A DNA stretch of 64,000 bases from Vibrio toranzoniae. GTDB taxonomy: Bacteria > Pseudomonadota > Gammaproteobacteria > Enterobacterales > Vibrionaceae. Positions 43,664 to 52,728 of this stretch are shown piece after piece (position 1 is the first letter of the stretch; the number at the start of each line of letters is the position of its first letter). The stretch lies in the NCBI RefSeq assembly GCF_024347655.1, contig NZ_AP025515.1, forward strand, positions 744,001 to 808,000, read 5' to 3'. The notes under the pieces were generated by a model that saw only the letters and a program-made list of their open reading frames with translations, did no database searches and was not told where the DNA came from. The position numbers and the translations under genes were made by a program.

Positions 43664-43867
43664 ATGGTTCTGCACACGTGTCGTATTGTTTTATCAAACC
43701 AACAAGTTCTCACCAGTCAATCAGTTGAACAATCTCTCAGCTTTCTTGAAGATAAAGCGAGCAACGGGATTTCTAAGATTGAAATAGACGCAACCGATGG
43801 AAATCAGATTCATTCATATCTGTCCCACTCTCTTGAAGAGTCCATTGAGAACTTAATGAACCTGTAG
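43664..43867 (+). CDS. Small hypothetical protein, 67 aa
   Basis: A 67-residue soluble acidic protein with no membrane segment. AAAAGGAAAAAGG precedes the ATG, and a terminator (43984-44012) follows, so expression is likely. I do not recognise a family. The pattern of a short N-terminal strand-like half and a helical SLEESIENLMNL end suggests a small folded domain. Confidence 0.6.
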   Translation: MVLHTCRIVLSNQQVLTSQSVEQSLSFLEDKASNGISKIEIDATDGNQIHSYLSHSLEESIENLMNL

Positions 43868-43983
43868 CTCCTAGAAAGAAAGCATAGCGATTTTAAAACA
43901 TGATGCTTTTGAAAACTTGGCACCGTAATAACTAGGTGCCTTGGAATAGGTTACAGATACCAGGCTTAAACTGGTTTAAAAAC

Positions 43984-44012
43984 AAAAATGGCTCTCTTGA
44001 GAGCCATTTTTT
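43984..44012. terminator. Bidirectional terminator between the 67-aa gene and hdfR
   Basis: AAAAATGGCTCTC / GAGAGCCATTTTTT with a TTGA loop; A-run and T-run on both sides allow use from either strand. Confidence 0.9.
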
Positions 44013-44059
44013 ATAGAATAAGCTTTTTATTTCATCAATATAGTGACAAGTGAATACTA

Positions 44060-44959
44060 CTATTCAGACGCTTGATCAGCGGCTTGTTGCAACGTATATG
44101 CAGTCGATGGGTCAATCTCATTAACCAATTTCTCAACCTGCATGATCGCATCAACCGAAGTGCTACTTTTACGGTAACTCAGATAAATTGGGCGATACCA
44201 ATCTTCAACCCCTTTCACCTTGTGCAGCTGGCCAGAATCGATAAAAGGTTCGACTAGAGAGACTGGCAAATACGCACTGCCGCCTTTCTCTAAAATGAAA
44301 TCTAGGGCAATGCGGGCTGTCGAGGTACGTAGATACGGTGCCGGCACTTTAGGGTGACGCTCTGCGTGTTCAGAACCAAAACGCGTTCCCCAGTCGACAT
44401 AAACGTATTTATGTTGAAATACAGATTCTAGATCATCCTGTTGCGTTGATACCAACACCAAGACCAAATCTGCGACTTTCTTACAGTGTAGCTCTTCTGC
44501 TTTGATCTGATCTAAAGCAAAAGCCATATCTAAGGTTCGCTCTAACAAGTGACGGTTGAGCTGCTCACGCCCCATCACCTCTGCCATAAAGCCGTAGCCA
44601 CCCAAGGAATCGGTCACGACGCTCAAACAGTTTTGTAAATACGCATCCCAAATATTCGGCGTACCACCCAACGTTAGCTGCAAGGCTTTCCCACTTTCCA
44701 ACGACAGCTCAAATTTAGCTTGTTGTAAGGTAGACACCATCACTTCAGCATAACCAATCAAACGTTCACCGGAAGAGGTAAGCTTGATATTGTTGCGGTC
44801 ACGAATAAAGAGCTGAGTATCAAAATAGCCTTCTAGCTGTTTAATTCTCGCACTCACTGCGGCTTGCGTTAAATACAAGTTTTCTGCTGCACGCCCAAAA
44901 TGGCGTACTCTTGCAACCTCAAGAAAGGTTCTAAATACTTTCACATCCATCAAATGCAT
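44060..44959 (-). CDS. hdfR: LysR-family regulator HdfR
   Basis: A 299-residue LysR protein. The helix-turn-helix lies in FLEVARVRHFGRAAENLYLTQAAVSARIKQLE, and the effector domain in about 90-290. The divergent maoP gene next door is the same pair as E. coli hdfR-yifE. In E. coli HdfR represses the flagellar master operon flhDC and other genes; whether that holds in a vibrio, which lacks flhDC-type control, is unknown. The gene is 146 bp from maoP. Confidence 0.88.
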   Translation of the reverse strand: MHLMDVKVFRTFLEVARVRHFGRAAENLYLTQAAVSARIKQLEGYFDTQLFIRDRNNIKLTSSGERLIGYAEVMVSTLQQAKFELSLESGKALQLTLGGTPNIWDAYLQNCLSVVTDSLGGYGFMAEVMGREQLNRHLLERTLDMAFALDQIKAEELHCKKVADLVLVLVSTQQDDLESVFQHKYVYVDWGTRFGSEHAERHPKVPAPYLRTSTARIALDFILEKGGSAYLPVSLVEPFIDSGQLHKVKGVEDWYRPIYLSYRKSSTSVDAIMQVEKLVNEIDPSTAYTLQQAADQASE

Positions 44960-45104
44960 CTCTGTAATAAATCTGCTAACTAGCCGATCTAGAATTGTTT
45001 ATCGTAAAGGCAAAAACATTTTGTTTCCCATTGTAGCCTTTTAACAATATGTTCGCGTGAACAATAAACACTAATTTCTATCTAACCACATTACTGAGGC
45101 TGAT

Positions 45105-45458
45105 ATGTCTGAGACCGAATTCCGACACGGAAAAAAACGTTTTTATGACACCACTAAATTCCCACGAGGGTTCGCTAAATCAGGTAATTTTACTCTTTCA
45201 GAAGAGGAAGTCCTGACCTTATTTGGTGACACAATGCTAGCACTTGAGACTGGTGAGTTAACGCCAACCAATGCTGAAGAAAAACATTTCTTAAAAGTGC
45301 TGTCTCACCCTCATAAGGCTAAGTCAAAGTTAGAGCGTGTTTGGTTGAAATACATTCAACTGGCTCGTGGACGCCGTCGCTTTCATACCCTAAACGGCTG
45401 CAAACGTGGCGAAGTGCCTAGAGAAGAATACGAAAGTGAGTTAGTGTTAGAAGATTAG
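45105..45458 (+). CDS. maoP: Macrodomain Ori organisation protein MaoP (DUF413)
   Basis: A 117-residue basic protein of the DUF413/YifE family, with signature segments KKRFYDTTKFPRGFAKSG and ARGRRRFHTLNGC. In E. coli MaoP, with its site maoS, organises the Ori macrodomain of the chromosome. Gene order with hdfR is conserved. A terminator follows at once. Confidence 0.93.
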   Translation: MSETEFRHGKKRFYDTTKFPRGFAKSGNFTLSEEEVLTLFGDTMLALETGELTPTNAEEKHFLKVLSHPHKAKSKLERVWLKYIQLARGRRRFHTLNGCKRGEVPREEYESELVLED

Positions 45459-45465
45459 TAAAAAC

Positions 45466-45501
45466 GCTCAAGGTGATACCTCATCACTTTGGGCTTTTTT
45501 T
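45466..45501 (+). terminator. Rho-independent terminator after maoP
   Basis: GCTCAAGGTGAT pairs (with two G-U) with ATCACTTTGGGC, followed by seven T. Confidence 0.88.
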
Positions 45502-45973
45502 ACCTTCTATTTTTAACTTCAAACACGATTTTCTTCGTAGTTGGTCAGTTTAGCTAACCTGCTTGGTTTTACCAATATTTATAGATAATTCATAGTGATA
45601 GCGTGATTCAGCATCTATTCCCAGCCATTCAGACGGGTATCTAACCCAGCAGAATTCTTCTAACCTCGTTTAATAACTTCCTTTTATCACGATAGTGGCA
45701 CATTGCCATCATTATTTTTCACGTCTCAACTATACTCTCAAAGCCTGTGAGCACGCTGCAGCTCTTTAATGTACCAAAGCTTATCAATCTGCAGAAACGC
45801 ACAAACCCTTTCAGGCACTGAATCAAATCAACATTCCTGTATATGACAAGCGTATTAATCTTGTTTAACGCCACCAAATATCCATACAGTAATTGTGCAA
45901 TTTTGAGCGTTCTAGTCACAGATACGAGGAAAAAAGTAAAAACTTGACCTAAAACAATAGCAGAACTTGATAA

Positions 45974-45996
45974 CTTATTTTATAATGCGAATTAAT
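45974..45996. promoter_or_regulatory. Possible NagC operator before nagB
   Basis: TTATTTTATAATGCGAATTA resembles the A+T-rich NagC palindrome (TTATTTT...CGAAATAA) about 43 bp upstream of the nagB start. It is the expected place for a GlcNAc-6-phosphate-responsive repressor. The match is partial. Confidence 0.4.
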
Positions 45997-46038
45997 GTTT
46001 CAGAACACTGTAAAATTTAATTTCTAGGGGCAAAATCA

Positions 46039-46839
46039 ATGAGACTTATTCCATTAAGCAACAAAGCTAAAGTAGGTAAATGGGCTGCTCGTCATATCGC
46101 AGATTCTATCAACAAGTTCGCTCCAACTGCTGAGCGTCCATTTGTACTAGGTCTTCCTACAGGTAGCACACCTCTAACTACTTACGCTGAGTTAATTGAA
46201 CTTTACAAAGCTGGCGAAGTGAGCTTCAAGCACGTTGTAACATTCAACATGGATGAGTACGTTGGTATTGACCCAAACCACTCAGAGTCTTACCGCACAT
46301 TCATGCATGAGAACTTCTTCAACCACGTTGATATCCAAGCAGAAAACATCAATCTGCTAGACGGTCAAGCTGAAGACATCGATGCTCACTGTGCAGCATA
46401 CGAAGAGAAAATCCGTTCATACGGCAAAATCAACCTGTTCATGGGCGGCGTAGGCATCGACGGTCACATCGCATTCAACGAACCTGGCTCTTCTCTATCT
46501 TCACGCACTCGTATCAAGACGTTAACTGAAGACACTCGTATCGCAAACTCTCGTTTCTTCGATGGCGACATCAACCAAGTGCCTAAATACGCACTAACTA
46601 TCGGTGTTGCTACTCTTCTAGACGCTGAAGAAGTAATGATCCTTTCTCTAGGCCACAACAAAGCACAAGCGCTTCAAATGGCTATCGAAGGTTCTGTAAA
46701 CCACATGTGGACGGTTACCGCTCTACAGATGCACCGTAAAGCGATCATCGTTGCTGATGAGCCTGCTCAACAAGAGCTAAAAGTTAAGACTCTACGCTAC
46801 TTCCGAGAGCTAGAAGCAGAAAACATCCAAGACCTATAA
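46039..46839 (+). CDS. nagB: Glucosamine-6-phosphate deaminase
   Basis: A 266-residue cytosolic enzyme converting glucosamine-6-phosphate to fructose-6-phosphate and ammonia. Conserved stretches are present: LGLPTGSTPLTTYAEL, NMDEYVGI with the catalytic aspartate, GGVGIDGHIAFNEPGSS and a histidine in that loop. Length equals E. coli NagB (266). It stands alone, without nagA or nagE nearby, which is usual in vibrios. It connects to the chitinase in this window through chitin-derived GlcNAc. A terminator follows. Confidence 0.96.
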   Translation: MRLIPLSNKAKVGKWAARHIADSINKFAPTAERPFVLGLPTGSTPLTTYAELIELYKAGEVSFKHVVTFNMDEYVGIDPNHSESYRTFMHENFFNHVDIQAENINLLDGQAEDIDAHCAAYEEKIRSYGKINLFMGGVGIDGHIAFNEPGSSLSSRTRIKTLTEDTRIANSRFFDGDINQVPKYALTIGVATLLDAEEVMILSLGHNKAQALQMAIEGSVNHMWTVTALQMHRKAIIVADEPAQQELKVKTLRYFRELEAENIQDL

Positions 46840-46860
46840 TCTGAAGGTTTTGTTGAGCAA

Positions 46861-46886
46861 AAAAGCCACTGTATGTGGCTTTTTTT
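46861..46886 (+). terminator. Rho-independent terminator after nagB
   Basis: AAAAGCCAC / GTGGCTTTTTTT with a TGTAT loop. Confidence 0.9.
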
Positions 46887-47123
46887 GTGCCTGAAATTCA
46901 CGGCCGTAAAACTGAAAAACCAAAAGACTGTAATTAAGGAATAGAATTAATAGTTGGAGGGAGCGATAGCTAAGAAGGTCGGATAAAAAGCTAAGATAAA
47001 TACTGACGCGAATACAAAAAAGCGACGCCTCTAACAAGAGAAATCGCAATAACTGTAAATTCTAGGATGGGTAAAACAAGTTGTAGAGAGCCGAATTGTA
47101 AAGAAAACGCTTAATAACGAAAA

Positions 47124-47714
47124 CTAAGAACTTAGTGCGTTATCTCGGCACAAGGTGTTGATGATGTCTGTGATAGCCAAAACGATCGTCGACTTCACTT
47201 TCTGATGGTGTCTGCCCAAGAACATTTGAAGCATTGGACCCGACATGGTTTCCACCATCTCCGCATCATATTCGATAGGCATAATACGCTGAATCGCGTG
47301 CACCTTGTTGAGTTCAAATATCACATCAACTTCTGTGAAGCTGGTGTCTTCACCTTGTATTTTAGCCCACTCTTTCAAGGTTACGAAAACCTCTAAATCG
47401 TCATAAAGCTCTTTGCTGATCACACCAAGCCCTAATAGAAGCTTGCCGCGAATCATAATCTCGCCTAAAGGCCCGCCACTATTGAGAAGGGGCTCGACAA
47501 CGAATTTGATCGCTGTATCGTCTTTCTTGAAAATGTTTTTTAATACTGCATCTACCGTGTCATCCAATGCATCATAAGCTGCCAATAGGCAGGCGCTAGC
47601 GCTCTCAGCTTCTGATAGGGCTTCGAGTAATTCAGTTTCGTGACTAGGATGTATTGGCATAACGGCTCGGTAATAAGAAAGTGCCACAGGTGTGGCACTT
47701 TGATGATTGATCAT
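47124..47714 (-). CDS. mtlR: Mannitol operon repressor MtlR
   Basis: A 196-residue MtlR protein, helical and without a recognisable DNA-binding motif of the usual families. In E. coli and V. cholerae it lowers mtl expression. It lies last in the mtlA-mtlD-mtlR order and overlaps mtlD's 3' end by 4 bp, so is translationally coupled. The start could be some codons further in (first residues MINHQSATP are poorly conserved in feel), but no better ribosome-binding site is visible. Confidence 0.9.
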   Translation of the reverse strand: MINHQSATPVALSYYRAVMPIHPSHETELLEALSEAESASACLLAAYDALDDTVDAVLKNIFKKDDTAIKFVVEPLLNSGGPLGEIMIRGKLLLGLGVISKELYDDLEVFVTLKEWAKIQGEDTSFTEVDVIFELNKVHAIQRIMPIEYDAEMVETMSGPMLQMFLGRHHQKVKSTIVLAITDIINTLCRDNALSS

Positions 47715-48859
47715 TTCAATGCTAGATAAGCTTGTTCCGCTAGTTTAACAACTTCTGAGTCACTATTCAGCTCAGAATAATGCGCTAAGGTCTCTGCAAA
47801 GCCTTTTTCTGCAAACATTGCCTGAAGTTCAACCGCTTGTGGGTCGTCTTCATTCTTGTAATGGAACGCAGCTGCGATCGCTTTTACTAGGTGCGCATTA
47901 GGAAGACCGTATTCTAGCGTACCGTTCAATGGCTTGACTAGACGATCTTGTGGGCTCAGCTTACGAATTGGTTGACGACCAACGCGGTCTACTTCATCAC
48001 GTAGGAACGGGTTAGCAAAACGACCTAGAATCTTTTGGATGTATGCCGCGTGAGCTTCTGGATCAAAGCCGTAACGCTTAATCAGAACCGCACCGCTCTC
48101 TTCCATGGTTGCTGTAACTTCAGCGCGGATTTTGTCGTCTTCGATAGAGTCTTTGATAGTCTCATGGCCCGCAAGCACACCAAGATATGCCGTTACCAAG
48201 TGACCTGTGTTTAGCGTGAACAGTTTACGCTCAACGAAAGCCATTAGGTTATCCGTGCATTCCATGCCTGGGATGTTTGGAATCTCACCTTTAAATTGTG
48301 TTTGGTCTACGATCCACTCACTGAACGTTTCAACCGTGACTGCTAGAGGGTCTGTTTCGCCCGCTTCTGCCGGTGGAACAATACGGTCAACCGCTGAATC
48401 AACAAAGCCAATGTGCTGTTCAGTGAAGGCTTTCATTTCATCAGAAAGATGCTCTAGAACCGCTGCTTTTAGTTGGCTAGTACCGCGAACCATGTTCTCT
48501 GCCGCGATGATGTTCATTGGCGCAGTATTGTTTGCTGCTGCACGCTTTTCAATACCTTGAGCGATAGACTTAGAAATGATTTTAAGAACCGTAGGACCTA
48601 CTGCCGTCGTCACAATATCAGACTCAGCAATGCAATCTACCACTGCGCTTGTTGCTGAGTTTACTGCTGTTACGTTCTTAACAACTTCAACAACACACTC
48701 TTCGCCAACAATCTTAACTGGGTATTCTTGGCGTTCAATTAACGCATTTACAACCGTTTCATTTACGTCAGCAAACGTAACCTTCATACCAGCGTCAGAA
48801 AGCAGCTTACCAATGAAACCACGACCGATATTACCTGCACCAAAATGTAACGCTTTCAT
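47711..48859 (-). CDS. mtlD: Mannitol-1-phosphate 5-dehydrogenase
   Basis: A 382-residue NAD-dependent enzyme oxidising mannitol-1-phosphate to fructose-6-phosphate. The N-terminal Rossmann motif is HFGAGNIGRGFIG (5-17). The C-terminal domain holds the catalytic-lysine region (ERKLFTLNTGHLVTAYLG). Length equals E. coli MtlD. It follows mtlA by 183 bp containing a strong hairpin. Confidence 0.96.
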   Translation of the reverse strand: MKALHFGAGNIGRGFIGKLLSDAGMKVTFADVNETVVNALIERQEYPVKIVGEECVVEVVKNVTAVNSATSAVVDCIAESDIVTTAVGPTVLKIISKSIAQGIEKRAAANNTAPMNIIAAENMVRGTSQLKAAVLEHLSDEMKAFTEQHIGFVDSAVDRIVPPAEAGETDPLAVTVETFSEWIVDQTQFKGEIPNIPGMECTDNLMAFVERKLFTLNTGHLVTAYLGVLAGHETIKDSIEDDKIRAEVTATMEESGAVLIKRYGFDPEAHAAYIQKILGRFANPFLRDEVDRVGRQPIRKLSPQDRLVKPLNGTLEYGLPNAHLVKAIAAAFHYKNEDDPQAVELQAMFAEKGFAETLAHYSELNSDSEVVKLAEQAYLALK

Positions 48860-48988
48860 AATTTTGACCTTATAAATATTTGAATCTAGATAGCTAACGG
48901 CTCAACAACATGCCTTGACGATGTGCCCTAGGCATTAAGCAGTAAGCTATTCAGACTGAATCTTCTTAGAGAGATTAAGACCGAAAAT

Positions 48989-49014
48989 GAGGCCAGTAGG
49001 GGGATACCGGCCTC
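48989..49014 (-). terminator. Intercistronic hairpin between mtlA and mtlD
   Basis: On the minus strand GAGGCCGGTA pairs with the later TACTGGCCTC (one mismatch), with a short loop rich in C. There is no U-run directly after it, so it may attenuate or protect the mtlA 3' end, giving more mtlA than mtlD message, rather than stop transcription fully. Confidence 0.55.
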
Positions 49015-49042
49015 CTTCACTCAGGAGCTTGACTAGAGCTTT

Positions 49043-50929
49043 TTAGTTTCCGTTGAGAATACGTAGAACATCAGCAGGGTTTGTTGTGTTCTGTAGACAT
49101 TCCACAGCTTCTTCATCATCGAGTGAATTGGTAATAGCCATCAGCACCATGTTGTGCTCATCGCCTTGTGCAGCAATGCCGATAACCATCTTAGCGATAT
49201 CATCTTCATCTTCGCCCCACTGAATACCTTCAGGGTACTGACAGAAAACGATGCCGGTTTTTTGTACGTATTGTTTCGCTTCGATTGTGCCGTGTGGTAC
49301 TGCGATTGACTCACCTAGGTAGGTAGACACAAGCTCTTCACGAGCAAACATGCCAGCTACGTATTCAGGCGATACGTTGCCAAGTTTTACCAGCTGCTCA
49401 CCAGCGAACTTGATTGCGTCTTCTTTTTGAGTCGCTTTTAGACCAAGGAAGATGCTGTCGTCAGTCAGTGCTAACTTGTTACCTTCTTGTGTTGGAGCCG
49501 CTGCAGGAGCTGGAGCTTTTACGTCCCCACTTTGTGCTTCTACAAGTTCAGCGACTAATTGGTCGTATACTGCAGCATCTAAGAAGTTGTTCAGAGACAT
49601 GTGCATTGCACCTGGAACGGTGTTACGAGCACGGTCTGTTAAGTCTTTATGCGTAATAACGATTTGCGAATCAGCCGGTAGATTGTTGATTGCATAGTTG
49701 GTTACCACAATGTTTAGGCCAGCTGTTTCTATTTTCTTACGTAGAAGGCCTGCCCCCATCGCACTTGAACCCATACCCGCATCACACGCTACGTAGACTG
49801 CTTTTACGTCCGCTAGGTTTACGTTTGCTTCTGCTGCTGCACCTTTAGAAGACGCTTTCATGTCTTTCATTTGAGCAGAGGCTTTTTCTAGTGAATCTTC
49901 GTCGTCACCTTGAGCTGAAGTCTTAAGTAGGATTGAAGCTACGATGAAAGACACAGCCGTTGCAGCGATAACAGAAAGAACCACACCGATGTAAGAGCCT
50001 TTAGGTGTCATCAACAATACTGCGAAGATAGAGCCTGGAGATGCTGGAGAGATAAGGCCAGAATCGAACACTACGTTAGTGAATACGCCCGTCATACCAC
50101 CTGCGATTACAGCAAGGATTAGACGTGGGTTCATTAGAACGTAAGGGAAGTAAATTTCGTGGATACCACCTAGGAAGTGGATGATAGATGCACCAGCAGC
50201 AGATTGCTTAGCGCTACCTTTACCAAATACCATGTAAGCAAGTAGAAGACCGAAACCAGGACCTGGGTTTGCTTCGATTAGGAAGAAGATAGAACGACCG
50301 ATTTCTTCAGATTGCTGGATACCTAATGGAGAAAAGATACCGTGGTTGATTGCGTTGTTTAGGAATAGGATTTTCGCAGGTTCAACAAAGATAGAAGCAA
50401 GAGGTAATGCACCCGCTTCAACCATCACGTTCACACCAGCCGCCAGACCAGAAGACAGAACTTTAACTGCAGGACCAATCACGATGAACGCGATGATTGC
50501 GCAGAGCATACCAATGATACCCGCAGAGAAGTTATTCACTAGCATTTCGAAACCACTTTTCACTTTACCGTGAACAGCTTCATCGAATTTTTTAATTGCG
50601 ATACCACCTAGTGGACCTACAATCATTGCACCCATGAACATTGGGATATCAGTACCAACGATAACACCCATTGTTGTGATAGCGCCGACTACCGCACCGC
50701 GGTCACCGCCAACCATTTTACCACCGGTATAACCGATCAATAGTGGTAATAGGTACGTAATCATAGGACCAACCATTGATGCTAACGTTTCGTTAGGCCA
50801 CCAACCGGTTGGGATGAATAGTGCTGTAATGAAACCCCACGCAATGAATGCGCCGATGTTTGGCATTACCATATTAGATAAGAAACGGCCAAAGTTTTGA
50901 ACCTTGATCTTTGCTTCTGGTGATAACAT
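49043..50929 (-). CDS. mtlA: PTS mannitol-specific EIICBA component
   Basis: A 628-residue membrane permease-kinase that takes up mannitol and phosphorylates it. The IIC part (about 1-345) has GGIHEIYFPYVLMNPRL; the IIB part (about 378-465) has the phospho-cysteine in VACDAGMGSSAMGAG; the IIA part (about 487-628) has the phospho-histidine in IAVPHGTIE. The start is ATG 50929 (MLSPEAKIKVQNF), since the 45 in-frame codons upstream are unrelated to the family. Several CRP-type sites upstream point to catabolite control. Confidence 0.95.
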   Translation of the reverse strand: MLSPEAKIKVQNFGRFLSNMVMPNIGAFIAWGFITALFIPTGWWPNETLASMVGPMITYLLPLLIGYTGGKMVGGDRGAVVGAITTMGVIVGTDIPMFMGAMIVGPLGGIAIKKFDEAVHGKVKSGFEMLVNNFSAGIIGMLCAIIAFIVIGPAVKVLSSGLAAGVNVMVEAGALPLASIFVEPAKILFLNNAINHGIFSPLGIQQSEEIGRSIFFLIEANPGPGFGLLLAYMVFGKGSAKQSAAGASIIHFLGGIHEIYFPYVLMNPRLILAVIAGGMTGVFTNVVFDSGLISPASPGSIFAVLLMTPKGSYIGVVLSVIAATAVSFIVASILLKTSAQGDDEDSLEKASAQMKDMKASSKGAAAEANVNLADVKAVYVACDAGMGSSAMGAGLLRKKIETAGLNIVVTNYAINNLPADSQIVITHKDLTDRARNTVPGAMHMSLNNFLDAAVYDQLVAELVEAQSGDVKAPAPAAAPTQEGNKLALTDDSIFLGLKATQKEDAIKFAGEQLVKLGNVSPEYVAGMFAREELVSTYLGESIAVPHGTIEAKQYVQKTGIVFCQYPEGIQWGEDEDDIAKMVIGIAAQGDEHNMVLMAITNSLDDEEAVECLQNTTNPADVLRILNGN

Positions 50930-51036
50930 AGGTAGAACCCCGTAGTGTATTGGTTGGTCAAATGACCGAAAGTGTGTGCTCAAAAGTTGATTAAAATGTA
51001 TCACAACATTTCCAAAATGCACCCTAGCCCAACTTT

Positions 51037-51052
51037 CGTGATGAACATCACA
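51037..51052 (-). promoter_or_regulatory. CRP-type site 1 upstream of mtlA
   Basis: CGTGATGAACATCACA; matches TGTGA-N6-TCACA at 9 of 10 fixed positions. It lies about 115 bp before the mtlA ATG, about -60 from a likely start of transcription. Confidence 0.75.
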
Positions 51053-51152
51053 CACAAAAAACACTTTGGGGCTAACAGCAATGCCTTAGATCACAAAAAT
51101 GTCATGAATTTAAATTACAAAGCAAAATTGGTGAGAACAACTCTCATCAATA

Positions 51153-51168
51153 AATGATCTATATCACA
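51153..51168. promoter_or_regulatory. CRP-type site 2 upstream of mtlA
   Basis: AATGATCTATATCACA; a TGA half and a full TCACA half. Confidence 0.5.
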
Positions 51169-51196
51169 CTTTAATGTATGATCATTAAAAATAAAT

Positions 51197-51212
51197 AGTG
51201 ATTAAAATCACA
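51197..51212. promoter_or_regulatory. CRP-type site 3 upstream of mtlA
   Basis: AGTGATTAAAATCACA; 9 of 10 fixed positions. Confidence 0.65.
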
Positions 51213-51547
51213 CTTAATAAAATAACACTCGATAAAACTATAAGACATGTATAAAAGAACGCCATACAAAGCGTGAAATATACGCACACCCTTGAGTATT
51301 AATTGGCATTGTGTAATTTAATTACAAAAACAACAAGGCATAGATCACACTCAAAATTATCCAATCGCATCTTCTCGATTACACCATTGGCTTATACATC
51401 ATGCGCACCTTCACCACACCCTTGCAGCAAAAGCTGATCACAACGCACTGCTGTCAGCAGCAAGAGATGTGCTATTGTATTTACCTATTCATCTTCACCA
51501 CCGCCTCAACATGAATCAGCAGATCGCTCTGCTCTTGAGAAAAGACT

Positions 51548-52414
51548 ATGTCAGACAAAATTTCCACATCAGCACTCGCGAAACAAAAAGGCATAGAAGC
51601 CAAAGCGCTATTTAGTGATCTAAAAACCGCTGGCTATATTGTGCGCTCACAAGAACGTTGGGTACTCACAGAACGAGGAGAAAGCTTTGGTGGGGAGTAT
51701 GTCGAACACAAGAAGTTTGGTGTCTTTATTGTCTGGCCAGAAAAACTGCTTATCGACTTAGAGTCATTTTCTGGTAAAACATTAACCGCGACGCAACTCG
51801 GCCACGCTTTTGAGCTCAGTGCTAAGAAGATCAACTTATTGCTCAATGAACTTGGGTGGATAAAGAAAGAAGAAGATGGCTGGCACGTCACCTCTACAGG
51901 CTTAAAAGCCGGAGGTGAACAAAGAGAAGACAAAGCGACTGAGAATTTATTCGTGGTGTGGCACGATTCATTGGTCCGCAATAAACGATTAAAGCAATCT
52001 GTTGTCGAGTTTTTAGGCCACGATGCAGAAAGCCACTCAACCGATGTATCGTTTTCTAGCTTTCGCCAGAAGTTTGAGGCCAAACACCGAACCTTAGATG
52101 GGCACTATGTTCGTTCAAAGGGAGAGCTGATCATCGATAACTGGCTTTATATGGCAGGAGTGGTGCATGCGTATGAGCGTCCGCTGCCAATATCAAAAGA
52201 AGTGATCAGCGACTTTTACCTGCCAAACGGCAAGGTATACATCCAGTTTTGGGGAACCGACTCTGCCCCAATAGCAGCAGACAAACGCGTTGAAACGAGA
52301 GAAACATACGCAGAACACGGCTTCAGCTTAATTGAGATCACCCCAGAAGATATCCCAAACCTAGACAGCGTACTTCCACCATTATTGCGTCAATATGGCA
52401 TAAAGGCGTACTAA
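51548..52414 (+). CDS. Uncharacterised protein with C-terminal nuclease-like fold
   Basis: 288 residues, soluble. Residues 1-130 look like two or three small winged-helix units (LAKQKGIEAKALFSDLKTAG; LGHAFELSAKKINLLLNELGW). Residues about 185-288 resemble a PD-(D/E)XK nuclease: the glutamate in RSKGELIIDNWLYM, the aspartate in SDFYLPNGKVYIQFWG, then a lysine in ADKR and YAEHGFSLIEI. The E-x-K position is taken by glutamine (YIQFWG where YIEFWG is usual), so catalysis is doubtful. It lies divergent from mtlA. Function unknown. Confidence 0.7.
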   Translation: MSDKISTSALAKQKGIEAKALFSDLKTAGYIVRSQERWVLTERGESFGGEYVEHKKFGVFIVWPEKLLIDLESFSGKTLTATQLGHAFELSAKKINLLLNELGWIKKEEDGWHVTSTGLKAGGEQREDKATENLFVVWHDSLVRNKRLKQSVVEFLGHDAESHSTDVSFSSFRQKFEAKHRTLDGHYVRSKGELIIDNWLYMAGVVHAYERPLPISKEVISDFYLPNGKVYIQFWGTDSAPIAADKRVETRETYAEHGFSLIEITPEDIPNLDSVLPPLLRQYGIKAY

Positions 52415-52728
52415 GCGACTGATTTTAGCGCACCACAACACATCAAGATCACACTTAATTACTTATTATGGACATTATTCACCATAGTGATTTGATATGT
52501 TCGCTATTTTTCCCCAACCCATCTTCTATTATCTTACACCCATCGACTTGAGCTACCGCAGATACTCGATTTATTGGGGCATGTTCGATAACCATTTAAA
52601 CGTTCAGTCTTTTAGAGACTTACTGTTCTTCTATAGATATACAGCCTAAATGCGTTATCCGTTTATTGTTGACGTTACTGAACATAAAACCCTACAACAT
52701 TTATTATTGATAGATATTAGGATTCAAC
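52415..52728. other. Intergenic region before the nitroreductase gene
   Basis: 314 bp, A+T-rich. I see no gene. An AGGATT leader precedes the nitroreductase ATG. Confidence 0.45.

Larger units (their letters stand above)
45459..46038. other. Intergenic region between maoP and nagB
   Basis: 580 bp. It holds the maoP terminator, then about 450 bp where I see no gene I would defend. At its end is a NagC-like site and the nagB leader with AGGGGC before the ATG. A 66-codon minus-strand frame (45719-45919) has no ribosome-binding site. Confidence 0.5.
50930..51547. other. Long upstream region of mtlA
   Basis: 618 bp between mtlA (minus) and the next gene (plus). It holds three CRP-like sites (entered separately), a weak -10-like TTTTAA/TACATT on the minus strand near 50991-51000, and several further half-sites (for example GATCACAC near 51343). 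In V. cholerae the mtlA leader is overlapped by the antisense RNA MtlS, which would here run on the plus strand from about 50930; I cannot confirm it from sequence alone. Confidence 0.5.

Noticed and set aside
45719..45919. A 66-codon minus-strand frame between maoP and nagB
   Set aside because: No ribosome-binding site, no recognisable protein features, A+T-driven composition.
50972..51157. A 61-codon plus-strand frame opposite the mtlA leader
   Set aside because: It spans a CRP site and the expected mtlA promoter; codon content is not protein-like. An RNA on this strand is possible, a protein is not supported.
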